A DNA stretch of 20,148 nucleotides from JBHIBA01 sp046758845 (GTDB taxonomy: Bacteria; UBA8248; JACPRG01; G963555815), in the NCBI GenBank assembly GCA_046758845.1, contig JBHIBA010000050.1:1-20148 (forward strand), given 5' to 3'. The translations under genes were made by a program, and so were the position numbers. Positions 14,283 to 20,148 of the stretch are shown here, in pieces; the first letter of the stretch is position 1, and each line of letters starts with the position of its first letter. The notes under the pieces are model-generated. The model made no database searches. It was not told the DNA's origin and was given only the letters and a program-made list of their open reading frames with translations.

Positions 14283-15500
14283 ATGGAGAGCCTTGAGATC
14301 CCTTCCGAGGAGTTCGCCCAACGGATGAAAAGGGCGGTGGAGGCCGCCAAGGGGCGCGGTCTCGCCGGTCTTCTGGTCTGGTCGCGGGGGGGGACCTCGG
14401 TCGACTACTACGGAGACGTTCTCTACTTGACCAACCACCATTCGCCCTTTCCGCACAACTCGGAGACACCGCAGTGGTCGGCGCGCTCCTACAGCGCCCT
14501 GATTCTGCCGGTGGACGATGATCCCTCGCTCGTCTTGGACCTTCCCGATTACCCGAAGGAGAAGGTGTACGTCGACGACGTGCGCACGACACTGAGGGTC
14601 CCTCAGAAAGCGGCGGAGGTCCTGAAGGAAAAAGGGTTGGACAAGGCCAAGCTCGGCCTCGTGGGAAGGGAGTGCCTCCTCTACCACAGCTACCAACTCA
14701 TGGAAGAGACGCTCGGCCATCCCCTCCAGGTTGAGCCTGCCGACGACATCCTGGAAGGCCTTCGAAGGGTCAAGAGCGGGGACGAGATCCGGATCCTTAA
14801 GCACGCGGCCGCCGTGGGCGTCGAGTGGATGCGAACCATGATGGAGGCGGTCGAGGCGGGGAAAACGGAGGGTGACTTCGTGGGCGAGGGTCTGCGCTAC
14901 TTCGCGGCCCACGGAGGGTTCCCCTATGACGTGGCCGTCGCCTCCGGGCCCAACTCCCACCGATTTGAACGGATCGGGATTCCCTCCTGGGACTCCAAGC
15001 GCAAGCTGCAACCCGGCGACATCGTGCACGTGGACGCCTGGGGCCCTGTAGAGTGTTATTACACCGATCTCGTCCGCTCCACCATCGTCGGAAGAAAGCC
15101 CTCCGAGGCGCAGAGAGAGGTGCTGGAAGCACCCATCGATCTTGTCGAGAGCATTATCGAGATCATCAAGCCAGGAATCACCGTCAACGAAATGTATCAA
15201 AGAGGGTCTTCCTGGCTGGTCGAGAACGGTTTTGGCTCTCACCGGTCGGGGGTCGAAGCCGCGGGGACCGAATTCGGCGAACTCTTCCCGGCCTTCGGCC
15301 ACTGCATCGGCGTTGGACTGGAGCCGCCCTGGATCATCGACGGGGAACCGACCGTCCTCGAAGAAAACATGGTCATCGCGGTCGAAGCCACCGTGGGGCG
15401 CCCAGACGTAGGCGCGGCGGGATTTGAGCAGGACGTGGCGGTCACTTCCGATGGATGCGAAGTGCTGACCGCCCCGTGTCCCAAGAGGTGGTGGGACTAA
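14283..15500 (+). CDS. M24-family (pita-bread fold) hydrolase, Xaa-Pro peptidase/creatinase-like
   Basis: A 405-residue protein with the N-terminal creatinase-like domain (about 1-165) and the C-terminal pita-bread domain. All five metal ligands are present: Asp251 (VHVDAWG), Asp262 (YYTDLVRS), His340 (FGHCIGVG), Glu368 (VIAVEATVG) and Glu382 (GFEQDVAV), so a dinuclear metal centre is expected. The usual HExP histidine that follows GHxIG is replaced: the sequence reads GHCIGVGLEPPW. That makes a standard proline peptidase less likely and leaves other M24 chemistries open, such as ectoine-hydrolase-like C-N hydrolysis or a DMSP-lyase-type reaction; this is inference. The start ATG has GAGG seven bases upstream. 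First gene of an operon with an SDR (38 bases downstream) and an amidase, behind a strong promoter. Confidence 0.9.
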   Translation: MESLEIPSEEFAQRMKRAVEAAKGRGLAGLLVWSRGGTSVDYYGDVLYLTNHHSPFPHNSETPQWSARSYSALILPVDDDPSLVLDLPDYPKEKVYVDDVRTTLRVPQKAAEVLKEKGLDKAKLGLVGRECLLYHSYQLMEETLGHPLQVEPADDILEGLRRVKSGDEIRILKHAAAVGVEWMRTMMEAVEAGKTEGDFVGEGLRYFAAHGGFPYDVAVASGPNSHRFERIGIPSWDSKRKLQPGDIVHVDAWGPVECYYTDLVRSTIVGRKPSEAQREVLEAPIDLVESIIEIIKPGITVNEMYQRGSSWLVENGFGSHRSGVEAAGTEFGELFPAFGHCIGVGLEPPWIIDGEPTVLEENMVIAVEATVGRPDVGAAGFEQDVAVTSDGCEVLTAPCPKRWWD

Positions 15501-15537
15501 GAAGGCAGAACTTCGCCAGGGGGGTCAAGGGAGTCAG

Positions 15538-16296
15538 ATGGCAAACTCGCAATTTGAGCTTACATCGAAGACGGCAGTTGTGACGGGCGCGAGCTCGGGC
15601 ATCGGCGCCGAAATCGCCCGACAGATGGCGGCCGCCGGCGCGCGCGTGTTCGCCGTAGGGCGGAACGAGGAACGTCTTGAGAACGTGGCAAACGAGATCA
15701 GGGATCGCGGTGGACAGTGCCATGCCTTTCCGGCGGACCTGACGAAGGAGGGCGCACCGGGGAAGATCGTGTCGGAGACGATTCAGGTGTTCGGCTCTCT
15801 CAACGTCCTCGTGAACAACGCCGGAATCCACGAGTACGGGCCGTTCGAGAGCTTTCCGCTCGAAAGCTTCGATCGGCAATGGGCGACGCACGTTCGGGCG
15901 CCGTTCGAAATGATTCAACTGGCGCTCCCTCACCTCCGCCCCGACGGCGTCATCATCTTCACCTCATCCATCGCCGGGCACAAAGCCTTCCCCGAGTCGG
16001 TGGCCTACTGCGCCACGAAGGGGGCGGTGGAGCTCATGACGAAGGCGCTGACGGCGGAACTGGCGGGCCAGGGCATCCGCGTGAACGCAATTGCGCCGGG
16101 CGAGATTGCGACCGCGATGAGCAAGGACTTGCACGCCGACCCGGAGTTCGTGAAGTTCGCCATTGAATCGACTCCCTTCGGCCGGATAGGGACGCCCGAG
16201 GACGTGGCGCCCGCAGCGGTCTTCCTGGCCTCCGATGCGGCGAGATTCATCCACGGCGTAAGCCTGCCCGTCGATGGTGGCTGGCTGGCCAAGTAG
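15538..16296 (+). CDS. Short-chain dehydrogenase/reductase (SDR) family oxidoreductase
   Basis: A classical SDR of 252 residues. Seen: the Rossmann glycine motif TGASSGIG at 16-23, Asp67 with Leu in the adenine-binding strand, NNAG at 93-96, and the catalytic set Ser144, Tyr157 and Lys161 (YCATK). The C-terminal LPVDGGW is the family norm. Arg42 after the second strand (AVGRNEER) suggests NADP(H) use, which is inference. It oxidises or reduces a hydroxyl/carbonyl pair on an unknown substrate. The ATG at 15538 has AAGGGAG just upstream. It lies 38 bases after the M24 stop; the amidase frame starts within or right after its 3' end, so the three genes are one transcription unit. Confidence 0.93.
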   Translation: MANSQFELTSKTAVVTGASSGIGAEIARQMAAAGARVFAVGRNEERLENVANEIRDRGGQCHAFPADLTKEGAPGKIVSETIQVFGSLNVLVNNAGIHEYGPFESFPLESFDRQWATHVRAPFEMIQLALPHLRPDGVIIFTSSIAGHKAFPESVAYCATKGAVELMTKALTAELAGQGIRVNAIAPGEIATAMSKDLHADPEFVKFAIESTPFGRIGTPEDVAPAAVFLASDAARFIHGVSLPVDGGWLAK

Positions 16297-16375
16297 GTTT
16301 TCAGCGAACCGCCGTTTCGAATTTCCAGCCGGCAGTCATTCCTATGACAACCCACCACCCCATTTGCGCGCGAAC

Positions 16376-17806
16376 GTGAAAGAGCTTGCCTCCCTCGACG
16401 CCATAGCCCAAGCGCAACTTGTGCGCAAAGGGGAAGTCACCGCGCGGGAGTTGGTGGAAAGCGCCATCCAGAACATCGAAGATCTGAATCCCACCTTGAA
16501 CGCGGTCATCACCCCCACCTTTGAAATTGCCCTTGAGGCTGCGGAAAGGAGACTGCCCCGAAGTCCCCTGGCGGGGGTTCCCATTCTCCTCAAGGATCTC
16601 ATCGCGACCTGCGCCGGGGTTCGCCACACCGAAGGCTCGGCCTTCCTTTCGGACCATGTCGCCGATCAGGACAGCGAGCTTGTCGCACGGATCAAGCGCG
16701 CGGGCCTCAACGTCGTCGGAATCACGAACACCGCCGAGTTCGGGAACGCCTCGACGACCGAGCCCCGTCTATTCGGTCCGAGCCGGAACCCATGGGATAC
16801 AGGCCGGACGACGGGAGGCTCCAGCGGAGGGTCTGCGGCGGCCGTGGCGGCCGGACTCGCGCCCATGGCCCACGGCAACGACGGAGGAGGCTCGGTCCGG
16901 ATTCCCGCCTCGTGTTGCGGCCTTTTTGGCCTCAAGCCTACACGCGCGCGCAACCCACTCGGTCCCTACTTTGGGGACGTTTACAGCGGCCTCGTGGCAG
17001 AGCACGCCCTCACCCGCTCGGTGCGCGACAGCGCCGCCCTCCTCGACGCCACGTCGGGGCCGGCAACCGGAGACCCATACTGGGCGCCTCCGCCTGCGCG
17101 CCCTTTTCTCAAAGAAGTGGGGGTGAACCCAAAAAGTCTTCGCATCGCCTTCTCCACGCAGGCGCCGAGCGGAGTCGACGTCCACCCGGACTGCATGCGG
17201 GCCGTGGACGACGCGGCAGGAATCTGTGCCGAGCTGGGCCACAAGGTCGCCGAGGCCGCGCCGAGCTTTGACGGGGAAGCGGCGGAAGAGGCCTGGTTCA
17301 TGCTGTGGGCAGAGGGGAACGCCTGGCTGGTGGACCATTGGGCGCGCCGTACGGGCCGGACGCCCGTCGAGCGGGAGTTCGAGCCCGTCACTTGGGCGCT
17401 GCAGGAGCTCGGGCGGAAACGCAGCGCCGCCGAGCACCTCCATGAGGTCGAGGTCCTTCAGAAGGCCGGGCGGGAGATCGCCCGATTCTTCGAGACATAT
17501 GACGTTTGGCTCACCCCAACTCTCGCCCAGCCTCCTGTTCCGCTCGGCGCTTTGGAGCCACCCGCTGGGAGTCCCTTGGATTGGGTGGAGATAGACGGCA
17601 GGTTCGCGCCCTTCACGGCGATTGCGAACAGCACCGGGCAGCCCGCCATGTCGGTGCCCCTGCATTGGAACGCAGAGGGTCTCCCCGTAGGGACTCATTT
17701 TATCGGCCGTTTCGGAGAGGAGGCGGTGCTCTTTCGCCTGGCGGGACAGCTCGAAGAGGCGAGACCGTGGGCGGCCCGTCACGCCCCGGTATCGGTCTTT
17801 CAATAA
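16376..17806 (+). CDS. Amidase signature family protein
   Basis: An amidase (GatA/AS superfamily) of about 476 residues that hydrolyses a C-N amide bond through a Ser-cisSer-Lys triad. Counted from GTG 16376: Lys73 (GVPILLKDLI), cis-Ser149 (TTGGSSGGSAAAVAAG) and nucleophile Ser173 (GNDGGGSVRIPAS), with the normal spacing of 24 residues between the serines. The start is uncertain. The frame is open back to an ATG at 16274 inside the SDR gene, but family members begin at about VKELASLDAIAQAQLV, so I prefer GTG 16376 (TTG 16364 is also possible); none has a good ribosome binding site. GatB and GatC are not nearby, so this is probably a catabolic amidase, not the tRNA amidotransferase. It is the last gene of the operon and converges on the adenine-deaminase-like gene. 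Confidence 0.92.
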   Translation: MKELASLDAIAQAQLVRKGEVTARELVESAIQNIEDLNPTLNAVITPTFEIALEAAERRLPRSPLAGVPILLKDLIATCAGVRHTEGSAFLSDHVADQDSELVARIKRAGLNVVGITNTAEFGNASTTEPRLFGPSRNPWDTGRTTGGSSGGSAAAVAAGLAPMAHGNDGGGSVRIPASCCGLFGLKPTRARNPLGPYFGDVYSGLVAEHALTRSVRDSAALLDATSGPATGDPYWAPPPARPFLKEVGVNPKSLRIAFSTQAPSGVDVHPDCMRAVDDAAGICAELGHKVAEAAPSFDGEAAEEAWFMLWAEGNAWLVDHWARRTGRTPVEREFEPVTWALQELGRKRSAAEHLHEVEVLQKAGREIARFFETYDVWLTPTLAQPPVPLGALEPPAGSPLDWVEIDGRFAPFTAIANSTGQPAMSVPLHWNAEGLPVGTHFIGRFGEEAVLFRLAGQLEEARPWAARHAPVSVFQ

Positions 17807-17905
17807 GTGAGACGGCCCCCTCGCCTTCCCGGATAAGAAGCCTAGTCACCTTCCAAATCCGGCCGCCCGGCGACAGTCCCGCAGCCAGCGTGTCAGCGCA
17901 CCCAG

Positions 17906-19705
17906 TCAGACAACCACACTCACCAGCTCATACCTATCCTCGCCTATGAGCGCCAGGCCTTTGGTGCAAATTTTCAATGAAGGAATGGTCACGAGGGACA
18001 CGAACTCCAGATTCGTCTGCGGTGTCTCAAGGGAACAACCCATTTCGCGCCAAACTTGCAACAGACGATTCTGGGCTTTGACCATCTCATCCAGAGTCAA
18101 GTCCGTTACCAGGCCGTTCAGCGGAGTTGGAAATTCCGCCGCGACTTTCCCCTCCCGGACGGCGGTGAAGCCTCCACCCATCTTGATTGTCTCATTCGCC
18201 GCCACGGCCATATCCCGGTCAGAGGTTCCAACCAACACAATGTTCTGGTTGAAGACGTTCGCCGTTGTCCCCATGCATCCTTCATGAAGATTGAAGCCTT
18301 TGACGAAGGCCACGCCGAGCTCACCGGTCCCCAACATGCGGTCGATCATCGCGACCTTATTGATTCCCTTACTGGGGTCCGCTTCTATCGCGCCGTCCAC
18401 AACCCGTAGGGTCTCAATGGACTCAGGGGTCTCCAGCGATCCATCTCGCGTGGTGATTACCCGCACATCGACTGTGTATCCGGCGCCTTCCGGTGCGGGC
18501 ACACGGAAGTCTTCCGCTTTCAGGACACGGTTAATGTTCATTGTCCCGTAGAGCCACTTCGGATACTCGGGGGGCTGTAGCTGCTGGGTGAGCTCACCAT
18601 TCTCTACCCAAATCTGTCCGTTGGCCATTACCATTGAGATTTGGAATTCCACCAGGTGATCGACGAACAAGATGTCTGCCAACCTGCCGGGCGCAATGGC
18701 TCCCATGTCATGGTTGACCCGGAAATGCTCCGCCGGCTGTATGGTTGACATGCGGATGGCCGTTATGGGATCCAACCCATTCTTGATGGCCACACGCACT
18801 GTGTTGTCCATTTGTCCGCGTTCCAGAGCCCAGTCGGGAGTGACGACATCGGTGCATAGCTGGAAAGCGCGAGAGGCGTAACCTCGCTCGGTGATAACCG
18901 GAAGCACTTGTCGAACGTCGTTGACTGCGCTGCCCTCCCGGATCATGATGTGCAGCCCGAGCTCGGCCTGACGCTTCGCCTCTTCAAAAGACACGATCTC
19001 GTGATTATTCATGATGCCGGCGGCCGTCCACGCGTTGGTGATGCGGTCGTCGTGCATCCCGGCAGAGTGGCCATTGGTCACTTTACCCTGGCGGAGGCAT
19101 TCCTCGATTAAGCGCAGGATTCCGGGGTCACGACGCTCCCGTTGGAGCATTTCCTCGGGGCCGGTTTCCTCAACTCCTTTCGTTTCCGGCCAGTTGAGCG
19201 CCTCGAACAAGTCTTCAATCGTCGGCGTATTAGGCGAGGTTGGCAAACCGAGCCCCCGGTTTTGGATGTAACACATTGTGGGCACAAGGAAGATCGGTTT
19301 GACGGGAGTCGCAAGCAGTTCATCGAGAAAGAAGCGAACCGACTTCATGCCGGTTACGATGGCATGCCCGTAAAAGCCAACTGCAATGGCTGTGGATCCA
19401 TGAAGGAGCCTGCAGGCGGCGAAGACCGTCGAGTTGGTGTAGGTATGCCACTGGTGGCAGTGAGGATCGATCAAGCCAGGCGCCAGAAACCGCTCCTCTG
19501 CATCTATGACTTTGGTTTCCGGACCGATTGTATACTCGACATCTCCTACCGCAGCAATTCGAGGGCCTTTGATGGCCAAGCCGTCGGATTGGATTCGCCC
19601 CGTATGCACGTTGACTATCTGACCGTTGATGATCACCGTGTCTGCGGGTTCGAACCCCATCGCTACGTCTATCAGCGCCTCGCGCTCGAGCTTCATTTCA
19701 GCCAT
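17906..19705 (-). CDS. Adenine deaminase-like amidohydrolase with altered active-site motifs
   Basis: A 599-residue amidohydrolase with the AdeC architecture: N-terminal composite domain, TIM barrel with APGLIDPHCH (His82 and His84), NGHSAG (His213), NNHE (His235) and LCTD (Asp286), then the adenine-deaminase C-terminal domain (about 440-599). Compared with adenine deaminases several signatures differ: HxHIESS is HCHQWHT, the DPHEIANV loop is FYGHAIVTG, and the C-terminal HDSHN is NVFNQN. The ligand histidines and aspartate remain, but the bridging glutamate and C-terminal histidines seem lost, so adenine may not be the substrate. I place the start at ATG 19705, preceded by GGAGGAG eight bases upstream; the frame runs 44 codons further without family similarity. 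It converges with the amidase. Confidence 0.87.
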   Translation of the reverse strand: MAEMKLEREALIDVAMGFEPADTVIINGQIVNVHTGRIQSDGLAIKGPRIAAVGDVEYTIGPETKVIDAEERFLAPGLIDPHCHQWHTYTNSTVFAACRLLHGSTAIAVGFYGHAIVTGMKSVRFFLDELLATPVKPIFLVPTMCYIQNRGLGLPTSPNTPTIEDLFEALNWPETKGVEETGPEEMLQRERRDPGILRLIEECLRQGKVTNGHSAGMHDDRITNAWTAAGIMNNHEIVSFEEAKRQAELGLHIMIREGSAVNDVRQVLPVITERGYASRAFQLCTDVVTPDWALERGQMDNTVRVAIKNGLDPITAIRMSTIQPAEHFRVNHDMGAIAPGRLADILFVDHLVEFQISMVMANGQIWVENGELTQQLQPPEYPKWLYGTMNINRVLKAEDFRVPAPEGAGYTVDVRVITTRDGSLETPESIETLRVVDGAIEADPSKGINKVAMIDRMLGTGELGVAFVKGFNLHEGCMGTTANVFNQNIVLVGTSDRDMAVAANETIKMGGGFTAVREGKVAAEFPTPLNGLVTDLTLDEMVKAQNRLLQVWREMGCSLETPQTNLEFVSLVTIPSLKICTKGLALIGEDRYELVSVVV

Positions 19706-20148
19706 GTTCGATGCTCCTCCGGTTTCAATGCGTTTGCTCACCGTGGGACTCGTCAAGACAATCCCAATCGAGCACCTGCGCGGCACCAGTTCCGCCCTGT
19801 CTTTCCCGAATAGTGACTGCACTGAAAGGATGAACATCCGCTAAGCAACGCGGGTATTTGGTCTGCACCGGGGCACGGCGCGCAAGGTGTCATGAGCTCA
19901 TCCGGATTGGACATCGTAGGTTAGACGGCAAAGGTTTGTACGCCGAGACTGAGCTAAAACCCGTTTGCGCTCATGGCTTTCTTTTCTGAACCAACAAGAA
20001 TTCCAGCGCCAAATCGAACCCGTTCGGCCTGTATATAGGTGGGTAACGGAAGCGGAGACGCGCGGCGCATTGCCGCCCCCGCCCCGAGGGAAATCTAGCC
20101 GGGTATCCCGGCCTCAGGATTGGACCGAGTCCTTCGCAACCTGGCAAG
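19706..20148. other. Non-coding right edge, nothing recognised
   Basis: Upstream region of the adenine-deaminase-like gene. No gene with codon character or ribosome binding site is visible on either strand. The only structure is a short perfect hairpin GCCGGG/CCCGGC (20098-20112) with a three-base loop and no U-tract. Confidence 0.5.

Noticed and set aside
19646..19664. GCGGGTTCGAACCCC-like sequence resembling a tRNA T-arm.
   Set aside because: It lies inside the coding sequence of the amidohydrolase and no acceptor, D or anticodon arms pair around it.

Overview
The window is about 20.1 kb of GC-rich (roughly 60 percent) bacterial chromosome with long, well-formed genes on both strands. The gene set is CoxL/XDH-type molybdenum hydroxylase, PQQ-type sorbosone dehydrogenase, YhcC-like radical SAM protein, GcvT-GlyA fusion, M24 enzyme, SDR, amidase and adenine-deaminase-like protein. 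Together with G-tract hairpin repeats between genes, it suggests an uncultured environmental lineage such as Desulfobacterota, Rokubacteria/NC10 or Tectomicrobia. That placement is inference; no rRNA or other marker gene is present. I see no tRNA, rRNA, CRISPR array, transposase or phage gene.

Layout. From 1 to 3751 the minus strand carries a molybdopterin-binding hydroxylase subunit cut by the left edge, a 46-residue membrane protein with an excellent ribosome binding site, and a lipoprotein-type sorbosone dehydrogenase whose 3' end runs into a dispersed hairpin repeat. The gap 3752-4669 is not empty. It holds a Fur-box-like palindrome, a compact minus-strand unit (A-tract UP element, -35/-10, about 75 nt, intrinsic terminator) that looks like a small RNA gene, and a plus-strand promoter with a leader. 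From 4670 to 6583 the plus strand carries a DJ-1/PfpI protein, a cupin and a TIGR01212-type radical SAM protein, probably co-transcribed.

From 6655 to 7523 there is a strong hairpin between convergent genes, then a minus-strand secreted cupin-like gene interrupted by one in-frame UGA, then a 105-bp double-hairpin palindromic element. Coding character continues past the UGA for 53 codons, and a hairpin with a GGUC loop sits at a distance compatible with a bacterial SECIS. It is therefore either a new candidate selenoprotein or a young pseudogene. From 7524 to 10232 is a 902-residue fusion of a GcvT aminomethyltransferase and an archaeal-looking serine hydroxymethyltransferase, joining two tetrahydrofolate one-carbon activities in one chain.

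From 10293 to 13335 the minus strand carries a TPR protein, a STAS-domain protein and an iron-containing alcohol dehydrogenase, separated by mostly empty DNA. The 13336-14282 gap between divergent genes contains two outward-facing copies of the repeat seen at 2.5 kb, one with a perfect 38-bp palindrome, followed by a strong sigma70-type promoter. This promoter reads into a likely catabolic operon (14283-17806): M24 hydrolase, short-chain dehydrogenase, amidase. A convergent adenine-deaminase-like amidohydrolase with altered active-site motifs (17906-19705) ends the window. The last 440 bases show no gene.

The metabolic theme is small-molecule catabolism (amide and C-N hydrolysis, alcohol/aldehyde oxidation, molybdenum hydroxylation) feeding folate-linked one-carbon metabolism. 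The substrates cannot be named from sequence alone.
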